Shown one piece after another: positions 51,169 to 61,887 of a stretch of DNA of 64,000 nt. Source of the stretch: Dongshaea marina (lineage in GTDB: Bacteria; Pseudomonadota; Gammaproteobacteria; Enterobacterales; Aeromonadaceae); NCBI RefSeq assembly GCF_003072645.1, contig NZ_CP028897.1, positions 4,248,501 through 4,312,500 on the forward strand, read 5' to 3'. The first letter of the stretch is position 1; every line of letters starts with the position of its first letter. The notes under the pieces were generated by a model. It did no database searches. It was not told where the DNA came from and saw only the letters and a list, made by a program, of their open reading frames with translations. Both the position numbers and the translations under genes were made by a program.

Positions 51169-52383
51169 ATGCCACTAATTAAAGATCTATCAATCGAAAT
51201 GAATGGCGTTCGCTGTGAGAACCCCTTTTTCCTCTCCTCCTCCCCGGTTAGTAGCAACTATGAGATGTGCGCCCGGGCCTTTGATGCGGGCTGGGCCGGG
51301 GTCGTCTACAAAACCATCGGCTTTTTTATTGCCAATGAGGTCTCCCCCCGCTTTGACCATGTGCGTGATGGCAGTGGCTGGAGTGGCTTTAAGAATATGG
51401 AACAGATCTCGGACAAGCCGTTGGAGCGTAACCTGGAGATGCTGGCTCGCCTCAAGCGAGACTATCCAGAGAAGGTGGTGGTTGCCTCCATCATGGGCTC
51501 TAATGAGCAGGAGTGGCAGGAGCTGGCCCGTCTCAGTGAGGAGGCCGGGGTGGATATTCTGGAGTGTAATTTCTCCTGCCCGCAGATGACCAGTGATGCC
51601 ATGGGCTCAGACGTGGGTCAAAATGATGATCTGGTGGCACGCTACACGGCCGCGGTTAAACGGGGTAGCTCGCTGCCGGTTTGGGCGAAGATGACCCCAA
51701 ATATCGGCCAAATGGAGATCCCGGCGCTGGCTGCGCAAAAAGCCGGTGCCAATGGCATAGCCGCGATCAACACGGTTAAATCCCTGACCGGCATCGATCT
51801 CAACAGTTTTACCCCGGAGCCTCAGATCCGGGGTAAGTCATCGATCTCCGGATACTCGGGGCGCGCCATCAAGCCGATCGCCCTGCGCTTTATCGCCCAA
51901 CTGATGCAGCATCCCGAGTTCAGACTACCCATTAGTGGCCAGGGCGGGATCTATACCTGGGAAGATGCGGTTCACTTTTTGCTGTTAGGCTCACGGACTC
52001 TGCAGGTCACCACCTCGGTGATGGAGCATGGCTACCGGATCGTCGAAGACCTGAAATCCGGACTCAGCCACTATATGCAGGATAAGGGATTTGAACGGGT
52101 TGAGGATATGGTTGGCCTGTCTTTGCAGAACACGGTTGCTGCCGAAGAGCTCAACCGGGATCGGATCATCTATCCTCATTTTGATCACAAATCATGTATC
52201 GGCTGTGGCCAGTGCCACCTCTCCTGTCAGGATGGTGCCCACCAGGCGATCCACTGGGATCATCAAAGCCGCAAGCCAACCCTGGATAAGGCCAAGTGTC
52301 CGGGCTGCCATCTGTGCCTGAATGTCTGTCCCGTGGCGGGCTGTATTACTCCCGGAGAAGTGATCAGCAAGCAAGCCTGCTAA
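51169..52383 (+). CDS. preA: PreA, NAD-dependent dihydropyrimidine dehydrogenase, catalytic subunit
   Basis: A 404-aa protein. The FMN barrel has [31 protein letters not shown] (active-site Cys), KMTPNIGQM and [19 protein letters not shown] blocks. At the end, two 4Fe-4S motifs are [11 protein letters not shown] and [12 protein letters not shown]. The PreTA pair degrades or interconverts pyrimidines and dihydropyrimidines in the cytoplasm. Confidence 0.96.
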   Translation: MPLIKDLSIEMNGVRCENPFFLSSSPVSSNYEMCARAFDAGWAGVVYKTIGFFIANEVSPRFDHVRDGSGWSGFKNMEQISDKPLERNLEMLARLKRDYPEKVVVASIMGSNEQEWQELARLSEEAGVDILECNFSCPQMTSDAMGSDVGQNDDLVARYTAAVKRGSSLPVWAKMTPNIGQMEIPALAAQKAGANGIAAINTVKSLTGIDLNSFTPEPQIRGKSSISGYSGRAIKPIALRFIAQLMQHPEFRLPISGQGGIYTWEDAVHFLLLGSRTLQVTTSVMEHGYRIVEDLKSGLSHYMQDKGFERVEDMVGLSLQNTVAAEELNRDRIIYPHFDHKSCIGCGQCHLSCQDGAHQAIHWDHQSRKPTLDKAKCPGCHLCLNVCPVAGCITPGEVISKQAC

Positions 52384-52440
52384 GAGAGTCAGATTCTGAA
52401 GGCCGGGAACAATAGCTGGTCTTTCAGAGTAAAAATAAAG

Positions 52441-52467
52441 AGGGTCAGCCGTCGCTGACCCTTTTTT
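52441..52467. terminator. Terminator between preA and phoH
   Basis: AGGGTCAGC, loop CGTC, GCTGACCCT, then T6. It separates the convergent preTA and phoH transcripts. Confidence 0.9.
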
Positions 52468-52482
52468 GTCTCTCGCTGATCT

Positions 52483-53867
52483 CTAGAGGTTTTCTTCGGC
52501 AAAGGAGGCCAAACGGCTTCGTACCACGCCCTGCAGGAAGACGTTAGCACTGCCCTCAAAGTCCTTAAAACGCTCAACGATATAGGTCAGACCCGAGGTC
52601 ACGGGCGACAGATAGCTGCTATCTATCTGTGCCAGGTTACCCGAGCAGATAAGCTTGGTGCCAGCTCCACAGCGGGTAATGATGGTCTTGAGCTGAGAGG
52701 CGGTGAGGTTCTGGCATTCATCCAGCAGCACAAAGCTATTCTGGATGCTGCGCCCGCGCATGAAGTTAACCGACTTGAACTGAATATTGGCCTTGTTGAG
52801 AATAAAGTTCAGCGAGCCATCGGGGCACTCATCGTGCTGATGCAACACATCCAGGGTATCGGTGATCGATGCCAGCCAAGGCATCATCTTCTCCTCTTCT
52901 GAACCTGGTAAGAAGCCGATCGACTCAGCGATCTCCGGGGTGTTACGAGTCACTATGACCCGCTCATAGACCTTCTTCTCGATGACCAGCTCCAGGGCTG
53001 CCGCCATCGCCAATAGGGTCTTACCACTTCCGGCCGGACCGGTGAGGATCACCAGCTCAATCTCGGGATCGAGCAGGGCATCCAGTGCCATTCCCTGATA
53101 GATATCCTTGGGATGGATCCCCAGGCATGGCGGGCCATCAGCCGCTCCCGTCCAAGATCGATAAAGCTGGTCTTATCCTCCTGCTTCGCCATCACTCTGC
53201 CGGCAAACCTCTCGCTCTCATCGATGAGGTAGGTGTTGATATAGGTATCCTCCAGGGCCTTGCTATCAACCGTGTGTATGGTGTGGCGCCCTTCGGACTC
53301 GCTCTGGCAGTCGCCAATCCGGCTCCAGAAGTCTCCCTCAAAATCCTTGTAACCTTTGGCAAGCAGGTTGATATCATCAATCAGCTGATCCGAGCGATAA
53401 TCCTCAACATATCTAAGTCCGGCTCCCTTGGCCTTAAGCCGCATATTGATATCTTTGGTAACCAGCACCACCTTGCGTTTTACATTTTGGTTTTGCAAGA
53501 AGATGGCTGCATTGATAATCCGGTTATCGGGGCCATTGTCGGTAAACTGCTCCTCTTTGAGGGGCAGCTGATGATCGGCAAAGATAGAGATGTTACCAAG
53601 CTCAGTCTCTCCGGTCTGATCTTTAAGAAGAGGTACCCCCGAGGCGATCTCTTCCGGCTCGGCATCGCTGAATACATCCTCCAAAGAGCGAATCGCTACC
53701 CTTGCATCCCGGCTGACATCTTTTTGTCTGTCTTTGATCCGATCCAGCTCTTCAAGCACTGTCATCGGGATCAGAACATCATGCTCATCAAATGAGTAGA
53801 TAGAGAGGGGTTCGTGAAGTAAAACATTGGTGTCCAGAATAAAGAGTTTTCGCACTTTGCCATCCAT
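52483..53867 (-). CDS. PIN-PhoH ATPase (PhoH2/YlaK type; frameshift in read)
   Basis: The N-terminal PIN domain (FILDTNVLLHEPLSIYSF; LVTKDINMRLKAKG with acidic metal ligands) is joined to a PhoH domain with Walker A LTGPAGSGKTLLAM and Walker B SFVLLDECQNLT. PhoH2 proteins are RNA helicase/nucleases. The frame breaks at ARHAWG|IHPKDIYQGMALDAL; one base is missing from the C run at 53119-53122. Corrected length is about 461 aa. Its start is divergent from an MFS gene. Confidence 0.92.
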
Positions 53868-54133
53868 AGGCTCACTCCCAGTGTCGAAGATATTAAGTTG
53901 CGCAATTTCTGTACATCTTATCCCAGGATAACCACGCCTATCTCTACGCTACGACGAAGGCCGATCCGAAGCAAGCCAGGAGCGCAAAAAATAGTCCTGC
54001 CTCACAGGATTATCAGCCAAGGGTTGAAGTTCATCTGACTTGTGGCGACAGACCCGGGAGTCTCTTCCTTTGCTTCCCACAGCTCGAGGCGTACACTGAT
54101 CTGTTATCGACCCTGTGTATTCCACTGCCCAAG

Positions 54134-55354
54134 ATGAAATCCCTGACCCTGCGCCAGTACATGGCGCTCATTTTGCTGATGAGCTTCTCCATGGTCAGCA
54201 TGCTGTTTATCACCCCCGCCCTGGGTGATTTCGCCAGCCTGCTACAGCTGACATCAACCCAATCGGCCGAGCTGCTCTCTTTCTTCCTCTTAGGGTACGC
54301 CCTGGGGCAGCTCCCCTATGGAATACTGGCGGACCGGCTGGGACGCCTGACCACCCTGAAATACGCAATGCTGTTTTCCCTGGCAGGCTCGGTGATGGCT
54401 ATCATTGCCACAGTTACCCGCTCTCACGAGCTTTTGAACCTGGCGCGCTTCATCATTGGCTTCGGCGGAGCCGGTGGCAGTGTGATCGTGGCCACCCTCA
54501 TCAATGAAAGCTTTGAGGAGCAACAGGCGAGAAGAATTCTCGGAACCGTCTATTTTACCTTTGCCTTCCTTCCCTGCATCAGCATCTTTCTCGGGGGATT
54601 GCTGGGTAAACTGGTTGGGCCCGCCGGGCTATTGATCGCCAGTGGCTTGTATAATTTGGCCCTGCTCCCCCTCATCAAGCGCCTGCCTTCACCACGGCAA
54701 CAAGATAGCGCCTGCCTATCGATGCTGCGACTCCTTCGCAACTACCGGCATAATCTGGGCAATGCTTCATACCTGTTGTGCACCCTGACCTTTGTCTGCA
54801 CCGTATGTATCTACTGCATCTTTACCAGCTTGGCTCCGCTGGTGATCATCGAACCCTTTAGCCTGACCCAACTTCACTTCAGCATCCTGATGTTACTCAT
54901 CACCAGTGGTGTCGCGGCGGGCTGTTTTGTCAGTAATCATCTCACCCGCAGGGCAGCCACGGCGACAAGGCTCACCTATGGCGGGCTATCTATGCTGGTT
55001 GGCGGCTGCCTGATGCTGGTTCTGTGCTACTGGCTCAAGGCCTCACACCTGCTGCTATGGTTCTCTATTGCGGGCTTTATCCTGTTTATGGGGCATGGGC
55101 TGGTTAGTACCAATAGCTCGGTGTTGGGGATCAAGGCAACGCCCTTTAAGGCCAGCGGCGTTTCCATTATGTATTTTCTGTCTTTCTCACTCTCCAGCCT
55201 GCTGAGTCAGCAAACCTCGGTGCTGCTCGCCCACTCAAATGCCCGGGTGTTTGGTGAGGTCCTGTTGTGCCTGGCGGTGCTAGCGACCTTGCTCTTTGCA
55301 TTGGCACACAGAAAAATCAAAAAGTTGCAGCCAGCGCCGCAAATTTCGGGATAA
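54134..55354 (+). CDS. MFS transporter, Bcr/CflA-like
   Basis: A 406-aa, 12-helix major facilitator. The loop 2-3 motif GYALGQLPYGILADRLGRL and the helix 4 ARFIIGFGGAGGSVIVATLI resemble Bcr/CflA drug exporters. The substrate is not known. The gene stands alone between phoH and a terminator. Confidence 0.85.
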   Translation: MKSLTLRQYMALILLMSFSMVSMLFITPALGDFASLLQLTSTQSAELLSFFLLGYALGQLPYGILADRLGRLTTLKYAMLFSLAGSVMAIIATVTRSHELLNLARFIIGFGGAGGSVIVATLINESFEEQQARRILGTVYFTFAFLPCISIFLGGLLGKLVGPAGLLIASGLYNLALLPLIKRLPSPRQQDSACLSMLRLLRNYRHNLGNASYLLCTLTFVCTVCIYCIFTSLAPLVIIEPFSLTQLHFSILMLLITSGVAAGCFVSNHLTRRAATATRLTYGGLSMLVGGCLMLVLCYWLKASHLLLWFSIAGFILFMGHGLVSTNSSVLGIKATPFKASGVSIMYFLSFSLSSLLSQQTSVLLAHSNARVFGEVLLCLAVLATLLFALAHRKIKKLQPAPQISG

Positions 55355-55361
55355 GGGCAAT

Positions 55362-55388
55362 AAAAAAGGCGCTTAAAGCGCCTTTTTT
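55362..55388. terminator. Bidirectional terminator between MFS gene and nrdJb
   Basis: AAGGCGCTT-A-AAGCGCCTT flanked by A6 and T6. It serves the convergent genes on both strands. Confidence 0.92.
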
Positions 55389-55405
55389 ATGATTGAGCTA
55401 TGAGA

Positions 55406-56104
55406 TTAACCGCACTTGGAATCGCCACAGTTCAGACAGGTCATGCAACCATCTTTTTGGATCACCGCTCGGGCGTGACACTTGTAGCAGAGAGTCGCAT
55501 TCGGCGGGAAGCTATCACTGGCCTCCTCTTCGGCCTCTGCCTCGGCAGCTTCAGCAGCTGCCAGCTCTTCACGCTTTTGCTTCAGGTACTGCTGACGGTG
55601 CTCATCATCGTTTGAACCCAGCATCCCGATATAGGTCAGATGACGCTCAATGACGTTACCAATCTCGGCGATCAGAGATGGAACATATTTACCCTTGTTC
55701 CAATAGCCACCCTTGGGATCGAATACGGAGCGCAGCTCTTCGACCAGGAAGGTGATATCCCCACCCTTGCGAAATACCGCCGAGATGATCCGGGTCAGGG
55801 CCACGATCCACTGATAGTGCTCCAGACTCTTGGAGTTAATGAAGATCTCGAACGGACGACGGGTCTCGTGCTCGGTCCCCTCATTGAGGATGATGTCATT
55901 GATGGTGATAAACAGCGAATGCTCCGAGATATGCTCCGGAGTCTTCAGCTTGTAGGTGGTCCCCTTCAGGTGCTCGGGACGTTGAACCGTCTCATGCATC
56001 TGGATCACCTTGTTATCATCGATTTCATCATTTTTTGCTGGCTGAGCGGTCTCAGCCTCCTTTACCTTGTAAGAAACGATCTTACTGTCGATCTTTCTTG
56101 CCAT
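55406..56104 (-). CDS. nrdJb: NrdJb, small subunit of split class II ribonucleotide reductase
   Basis: A 232-aa protein starting MARKIDSKIVSYKVKEAE. The C-terminus has CYKCHARAVIQKDGCMTCLNCGDSKCG, the Cys pairs that re-reduce the active site and bind zinc in one-piece NrdJ. In Pseudomonas aeruginosa class II reductase is likewise split into NrdJa and NrdJb of about 715 and 230 aa, so this is a natural split and not a frameshift. The Ala/Glu-rich linker at residues 180-200 is a low-complexity coil. Confidence 0.9.
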   Translation of the reverse strand: MARKIDSKIVSYKVKEAETAQPAKNDEIDDNKVIQMHETVQRPEHLKGTTYKLKTPEHISEHSLFITINDIILNEGTEHETRRPFEIFINSKSLEHYQWIVALTRIISAVFRKGGDITFLVEELRSVFDPKGGYWNKGKYVPSLIAEIGNVIERHLTYIGMLGSNDDEHRQQYLKQKREELAAAEAAEAEAEEEASDSFPPNATLCYKCHARAVIQKDGCMTCLNCGDSKCG

Positions 56105-56122
56105 AATTCTAGTCGCTCGTCG

Positions 56123-58270
56123 TTAAAATTTACCGTAATAACCCTCTTTGAGTGCATCATACAGATTCGCTGCACTATGGGTCTCACCGTCGTATTCAAT
56201 CTCTTCATTGCCCTTGGCTTCAAAGATGGAGCCATCTTCAAGGACAAATTGATAAGTGGTATTTTCCAGATCTTCCTCTTTTACCAGAACCCCCTGGAAG
56301 GCCTCCGGATTGAAGCGGAAGGTGGTACAGCCCTTCAGACCGCTGTCATGAGCATACATATAGATATCTTTAAACTGCTCATAAGGGAAGTCTGTCGGCA
56401 CGTTCGCCGTCTTGGAGATGGATGAGTCGATCCAGCGCTGAGAGGCGGCCTGGATATCCACATGCTGCTCCGGCGTCACATCGTCCGATGCGATGAAGTA
56501 ATCGGGCAGTTTGCACGCCTCATCATCTGAGTAAGGCATCGCCTGGGCATTCACCATCGCCCGGTAAGCCAACAGCTCATAAGAGTAAACATCGACACTC
56601 TCTTTACTCTTCTTACCCGCCTTGATCACATTACGGGTATAGTGATGAGCAAAGCTTGGCTCAATCCCGTTACTGGCGTTATTTGCCAGTGACAGGGAGA
56701 TAGTTCCGGTCGGTGCAATCGAGCTATGATGGGTAAAGCGACAACCATGCTTGGCCAGCTGCTTCACCAGCTCTTGCTCCTCTTCTGCCACCTGCTGCAT
56801 ATAGCGGCTGTAGTTGGCATGCAGGACCTTGCCCTTGACCTTATCACCCAGCTTGATCCCGCTATCGGCCATCTCAGGACGCTGGCGCAGCATCTCAGCG
56901 GTCACCTCAAACTCCTGATTCATGATCGGAGCCGGTCCCTTCTCTTTTGCAAGCTCAAGGCCGGTCTGCCAGCCGGTCAGGGCCAGCTCTTTTGAAACCT
57001 GCTCGGTGAAGGCAACCGATGCAGGCGATCCATAGCGGATCCCCATCATGGTCATCGAAGATCCAAGTCCCAGGTAGCCCATACCATGACGACGCTTGCT
57101 CTCGATCTCCTGGCGCTGTTTCTCCAGAGGCAGCTTGTTGATCTCAACCACGTTGTCCAGCATCCGGGTAAAGATCGCGGTCACCTTGCGGAAACCATCC
57201 CAATCGAAACTTGCTTCATCAGTAAATGGATTTTGCACAAACAGGGTCAGATTGATCGACCCAAGCAGGCAGGCACCATAAGGAGGCAGCGGCTGCTCTC
57301 CACAAGGGTTGGTTGCGCGGATGTTTTCGCAGAACCAGTTGTTGTTCATCTCATTGACCCGGTCAATGAGGATGAAGCCGGGCTCGGCATAATCATAGGT
57401 CGAAGCCATGATCACATCCCACAGCCGGCGTGCCGGGATGGTCTTATAGACCTTACAGGCAACCTGGCCAACCTCGTTGGTGACACAGTTCTCTTTGCTC
57501 GGCCAGTCGGCCCAGTGCACCAGCTCGGGATCCTGAAGATCAATTTGATCCAACATGATCTCTTTTTCGGTGTAGGGGAAAATAAGCTTCCAGGACTGAT
57601 CGTTTTTCACCGCGTTGATAAAATCTTCGGTGATCAGCAAGGAGAGGTTGAACTGACGCAAACGCCCATCTTCACGCTTGGCCTGGATAAACTCGACAAT
57701 ATCCGGATGGCGAACATCCATGGTCCCCATCTGTGCGCCACGGCGACCGCCTGCCGAAGAGACGGTAAAACACATCTTGTCGTAAATATCCATGAAAGAC
57801 AGAGGGCCTGAGGTATAGGCGCCGGCCCCGGATACAAAAGCTCCACGCGGACGCAGGGTTGAGAAATCATAACCTATGCCACAACCCGCCTTCAGGGTCA
57901 GGCCGGCTTCATGAACCTTACCCAGGATATCGTCCATCGAATCTGTAATAGTACCCGATACGGTACAGTTGATGGTCGAGGTTGCAGGCTTATGCTCAAA
58001 CGCTCCGGCGTTGGAAGTGATACGCCCCGCAGGAATCGCGCCATTGCGCAATGCCCACAGAAACTGGGGGTACCACTTATCTGAATCTTTTTCCTGCTCA
58101 GCGAGCGCTTTCGCCACACGCTTATAGGTATCATCGATGGTCTGATCTATCGGTTCACCATCCTTTGTCTTCAAACGATATTTGCCATCCCAGATCTCAA
58201 CTGAGGTCTCCTGAAACGGGACAGGCTGGACATCCATTTCGCTTTCCAGTACCAGATTCGATTTTGCCAT
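56123..58270 (-). CDS. nrdJa: NrdJa, catalytic subunit of split class II ribonucleotide reductase (B12-dependent)
   Basis: A 715-aa protein from MAKSNLVLESEMDVQP, with AAGG ahead of the ATG. AFEHKPATSTINCTV, GCGIGYDFSTLRPRGA, the radical site NPCGEQPLPPYGACLLGSINL and APTGTISLSLANNASNGIEP are class II blocks. It reduces ribonucleotides using adenosylcobalamin and works with or without oxygen. nrdJb follows 18 bp downstream. Two NrdR boxes lie upstream at 58374-58421. The frame extends 21 codons further upstream but without a ribosome site. Confidence 0.96.
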   Translation of the reverse strand: MAKSNLVLESEMDVQPVPFQETSVEIWDGKYRLKTKDGEPIDQTIDDTYKRVAKALAEQEKDSDKWYPQFLWALRNGAIPAGRITSNAGAFEHKPATSTINCTVSGTITDSMDDILGKVHEAGLTLKAGCGIGYDFSTLRPRGAFVSGAGAYTSGPLSFMDIYDKMCFTVSSAGGRRGAQMGTMDVRHPDIVEFIQAKREDGRLRQFNLSLLITEDFINAVKNDQSWKLIFPYTEKEIMLDQIDLQDPELVHWADWPSKENCVTNEVGQVACKVYKTIPARRLWDVIMASTYDYAEPGFILIDRVNEMNNNWFCENIRATNPCGEQPLPPYGACLLGSINLTLFVQNPFTDEASFDWDGFRKVTAIFTRMLDNVVEINKLPLEKQRQEIESKRRHGMGYLGLGSSMTMMGIRYGSPASVAFTEQVSKELALTGWQTGLELAKEKGPAPIMNQEFEVTAEMLRQRPEMADSGIKLGDKVKGKVLHANYSRYMQQVAEEEQELVKQLAKHGCRFTHHSSIAPTGTISLSLANNASNGIEPSFAHHYTRNVIKAGKKSKESVDVYSYELLAYRAMVNAQAMPYSDDEACKLPDYFIASDDVTPEQHVDIQAASQRWIDSSISKTANVPTDFPYEQFKDIYMYAHDSGLKGCTTFRFNPEAFQGVLVKEEDLENTTYQFVLEDGSIFEAKGNEEIEYDGETHSAANLYDALKEGYYGKF

Positions 58271-58373
58271 CTTCACCTTGCCTTCTTTATGAGGTTGAAA
58301 TGAAACCCTAGAACCCAAGTGACTCACACTCACTCAGACTTACTATGAACACTCTGGCTCTCATCCAGAGCCA

Positions 58374-58421
58374 ACACTATATATAATGCCTATGGTTAGA
58401 ATTAAACACCATATATAGTGA
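58374..58421. promoter_or_regulatory. Pair of NrdR boxes upstream of nrdJab
   Basis: ACACTATATATAATGC (58374-58389) and ACACCATATATAGTGA (58406-58421) fit the NrdR consensus ACACwATATATwGTGT. They start 32 bp apart, three helical turns, as NrdR pairs usually do. NrdR represses ribonucleotide reductase genes when dATP is plentiful. Confidence 0.85.
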
Positions 58422-58741
58422 GCATGCAAGAAATCAGTGCCATTCAAAGCTGAGTTTTGAGATGTCGCCCGCTCCGCCTTTTGCTGGCAAAAATCGGGGC
58501 GCTGGGGTGATTCAAAAGGGGGTATTATACACATTCGCAAGCAGTTAAAAAGAATGCATTTGGGAACCATTTATCTAACATGCTGATAATAAAATGAATA
58601 AATACAGGTCGAACCAATATTGGCTTTTTTATGTTGACAAGACTCCCTCTGAAGAGATCTGTCTGAGAACCAATCAAGGTCTCCAGCTCACTCCAAACCT
58701 CACCAGGCTGATAGTTCAATTTACGTTTTAAGGAGACTCTG
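58422..58741. other. Gene-free stretch between nrdJ promoter and IS element
   Basis: No gene, RNA or repeat that I can support is visible here. The DNA is of mixed composition and may hold part of the nrdJ promoter region. Confidence 0.5.
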
Positions 58742-58777
58742 TGAGCCTTGCGTTTTTTGGTCCATCGCGATCACCCA

Positions 58778-58845
58778 ATAAGATCGATAGCGATCACTGA
58801 ATAATATCGATCGCGATCGCTCAATAATATCGATGGCGATCACTT
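58778..58845 (+). repeat. Left-end transposase-binding repeats of the IS21 element
   Basis: Three tandem units AATAAGATCGATAGCGATCA, AATAATATCGATCGCGATCG and AATAATATCGATGGCGATCA, 22-23 bp apart. IS21 elements have such multiple terminal repeats as IstA binding sites. Confidence 0.8.
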
Positions 58846-58982
58846 TTGAGTTTTATATTATTGGGTGATCGGCATGAATATTATGCAGTCCCGACCGAAA
58901 TGTTATTCATTTCAACTCCCGTTTCGCAGGTGTTTTTTTAACCGGCTATGCTCTCTGTTTGACCTCGAGCGGAGAGCCAGCC

Positions 58983-60529
58983 ATGCCAACGGTGCATATC
59001 ACCATGCGAAAACTCAAAGAGATCCTCAGACTCAAGTACCAAGGCGGCCTGAGTCACCGCCAGATCGCAAGCAGCCTGTCTGTGTCTCCGTCGACTGTGT
59101 CCAATTACTGCAAAAGGGCCCAACAGATGGGGCTATGCCAATGGCCTCTGCCTGCTGAGTGGGATGAAGAGCGGCTGCGCCGTGAGTTCCTTGAGACCCG
59201 GATCACGGTTCGTCAGACACCTCCTCTGCCGGATTGGGCCGTGGCCCATCAGGAGCTCAGACGCAAAGGGATGACGCTACAACTCCTGTGGGAGGAGTAT
59301 GCTGAGCGACATCCCAAGAACCACTACAGCTATAACCATTACTGCATGCGTTATCGTGAGTGGCGTAAATGCCAGTCTCCCTCAATGCGTCAGAGCCATA
59401 AAGCCGGTGAAAAACTGTTTGTTGATTACTGCGGTCCAACCGTGCCCATCGTGGATCCGAGGACTGGGGAGGAGCGTCGGGCTCAGATCTTTGTCGCTGT
59501 GATGGGTGCATCCAGCTACACCTACGCCGATGCAACCTTGAGTCAGGGGCTGGAAGACTGGGTGATGAGCCATAAACGGGCCTTCGAATTTCTGGGGGAG
59601 TACCAGAGATGATCGTTCCGGATAATCTCAAAAGCGGAGTCAGTAGAGCGTGTCGCTACGAGCCAGATCTCAATCCTACCTATCAGCAGCTGGCTGCACA
59701 CTATGGTGTTGCAGTGCTTCCTGCCCGTCCTTACAAGCCCAAAGATAAAGCCAAGGCTGAGGTGGGCGTGCAGATCGTTGAGCGCTGGATCCTGGCAAAA
59801 CTGCGCCATGAGACCTTCTTCAGTCTGGCTCAGCTAAACCAGCGGATCGGGGCTCTGCTCACCGAGTTGAACAATCGCCCGTTCAAGAAGCTGCCGGGAA
59901 GCCGTAAATCACAGTTTGAATTGCTAGACAAACCGGTGCTCAAATCGCTGCCTCAAAACCCCTATCAGTTCACCCGGGTGAAGGCGGTTCGGGTTCATAT
60001 CGACTATCACATCGAGCTCGACAAGCACTACTACTCGGTTCCCTATACCCTGCTCAAACGCAAGCTTGAAGCGCATATCTGCGACAACCTGGTACGGATC
60101 TATCATGGTGGTCGCTGTGTCGCGACACATCCACGCAGCTATCAGCAGGGAGGGCAAACCACCCACCCCGATCATATGCCGGTCGCACACCAAAAGCAGA
60201 TGCAATGGACCCCGGGACGCTTTCTGAACTGGGCTCAGGAGATAGGCCCCTCCACGCTTGCGGTGATCAAACAGCTGCTCTACCGAAAGTCCCACCCGGA
60301 GCTTGGATATCGGGCCAGCCTTGGGATCCTCAACCTGGAAAAGCGATATGGACGCCCCCGCTTAGAAGCGGCCTGCCAGCGAGCAGACCGAACGGGCGTT
60401 TACTATCAGAAAGGGATCCGCTCCATCCTGGAAAAGGGGCTGGATGGCCAGCCACTGCCCGAAACTCAGCCGGATCGTCTGGCGGAGCTCACTCACCTCA
60501 ATATCCGTGGCTCAGGCTACTATCACTAA
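58983..60529 (+). CDS. istA: IstA, IS21 transposase (frameshift in read)
   Basis: A DDE transposase of about 515 aa. The N-terminal helix-turn-helix is [31 protein letters not shown], and the catalytic core begins [16 protein letters not shown]. The frame breaks at [22 protein letters not shown]; one G is missing from the run at 59594-59598. DNLKSGV holds the second Asp of the triad and [20 protein letters not shown] the Glu. The ATG at 58983 after GGAG is the chosen start. Confidence 0.92.
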
Positions 60530-60538
60530 GGATCAAAG

Positions 60539-61294
60539 ATGACAGAACAACTCAAACAGCAACTTCGGGAGCTGAAACTAAGTGGTATCCGGGATGCCCT
60601 GGAAAGGCAACATCAGCAACCCGGGCACTACCAGGAACTCGGGTTCGAAGAGCGACTCAGCCTGCTGCTGGAGCAGGAGCTGACGGATCGGTCTCAGCGG
60701 CGGATCGAGCGCCTTATCAAGCAGGCCCGATTCCGGCTGCAGGCAAATCTGGAGCAACTGGATTATCGAAGTGATCGCGGCTTGCATAGAGCCCAGATCC
60801 GCTCACTGGCAGAGGGATACTGGCTTAGCCTGGGGCAGACTCTGATCCTGACCGGGGCGACCGGGTGCGGGAAAACCTATCTGGCCTGCGCCCTGGGCCA
60901 TCACTTCTGTCTGCAGGGACTCGGGGTTCGCTACTTCCGGTTTAAAGAGCTGCTGGAGCAACTGCAGCTGGCTCAGGCTGATGGCAGCTATCGAAAGCTG
61001 ATGGTTCAGTTGAGAAACACGCCGCTTCTGATCCTCGATGACTGGGGACTGGAGTCGCTGAATGCGCTTCAGCGTAGCGATCTACTGGAGTTAATCGATG
61101 CTCGCCATGGTCACGGAGCCACACTGATCGGCAGCCAGCTTCCGCTGGAGCACTGGCACACAATGATCGGTGAATCAACCCATGCGGATGCGATCCTGGA
61201 TCGTCTGGTTCATGGAGCGATCCGTGTAGAATTATGCGGAGAATCGATGAGAAAAATCACCGCAGAGTTGACGGATGCCGATCACTCAGGGTAA
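60539..61294 (+). CDS. istB: IstB, IS21 helper ATPase
   Basis: A 251-aa AAA+ protein related to DnaC. Walker A GATGCGKTYLACALG and Walker B LLILDDWGLE are present, with the N-terminal ERLSLLLEQELTDR block. It guides IstA to target DNA. It starts 9 bp after istA. Confidence 0.95.
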   Translation: MTEQLKQQLRELKLSGIRDALERQHQQPGHYQELGFEERLSLLLEQELTDRSQRRIERLIKQARFRLQANLEQLDYRSDRGLHRAQIRSLAEGYWLSLGQTLILTGATGCGKTYLACALGHHFCLQGLGVRYFRFKELLEQLQLAQADGSYRKLMVQLRNTPLLILDDWGLESLNALQRSDLLELIDARHGHGATLIGSQLPLEHWHTMIGESTHADAILDRLVHGAIRVELCGESMRKITAELTDADHSG

Positions 61295-61381
61295 AAAATA
61301 ACCCAGTCTGTGAGACGGGATGTTGAGGTGATCGACATCATATTATTCGGTGATCGCCATCGCGATAATACGCAAGCCTCT

Positions 61382-61846
61382 TTCAGGCAGATCACCCCTG
61401 CACCATATGGTGTGTACATCGCTAGTCAGAGCCTCTGTGAATCACTCAGCTTACGGCTTTATATCCCCGCCATTAAGATGATGCTGGATACATCCACATC
61501 AACACGCTCTCACGCAAAGGAGAGTGGATGAGAGGAATCACCCCGCTTTATCTTGGAACATGACGAAGCGGACGGACTCCTCAGAAAAGGATATTCTGCT
61601 ATGCAGATACACCGACCGTTTGTGGCATGGATGCCACAATAGAGCATCCAGGGGTAAATTGCTCCCGGAGCAACGCACGCGAAACAAGGTGGAGTTGCTT
61701 TTTAGCAATGAAACGAGAGGCAGGGTGCCGAACTGGAGAGAATGCCCATGGATGGGTATTGTTGATCTGGAAAAGAGTCTTATGGAAGAGATTCAAACTC
61801 GCTGCGTGCCGGTGGTCTGCTGGCAAAATGCCTAAACCCCAAACGC
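61382..61846. other. Gene-free stretch between IS element and rRNA operon
   Basis: Short open frames here have no family character and I do not support any of them. The terminator of the rRNA operon lies at the right edge. Confidence 0.5.
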
Positions 61847-61875
61847 AAAAAAGCCTTCCCGTTAGGGAAGGCTTT
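61847..61875 (-). terminator. Terminator of the rRNA operon
   Basis: On the minus strand AAAGCCTTCCC, loop TAAC, GGGAAGGCTTT is followed by further T. It lies just downstream of tRNA-Asp. Confidence 0.9.
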
Positions 61876-61887
61876 CTTACTCGATAA

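Larger units (their letters stand above)
58742..61381 (+). mobile_element. IS21-family insertion sequence
   Basis: istA and istB in the standard order are bracketed by imperfect inverted ends GAGCCTTGCGT (58743-58753) and ACGCAAGCCTC (61370-61380), 10 of 11 matching. Inside the ends lie multiple 22-23 bp repeats, three at the left (from 58778, 58800, 58823) and two at the right (from 61328, 61350), all with the core GATCGnnnnCGATC-like sequence. The exact ends and target duplication are not certain. Confidence 0.85.

Noticed and set aside
55406..58270. Treating nrdJa/nrdJb as one gene broken by sequencing error
   Set aside because: The two parts have proper starts, ribosome sites and the sizes of the known split enzyme, and no homopolymer slip joins them.
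61524..61835. A 103-codon frame between the IS element and the rRNA operon
   Set aside because: No family character and no supporting context.
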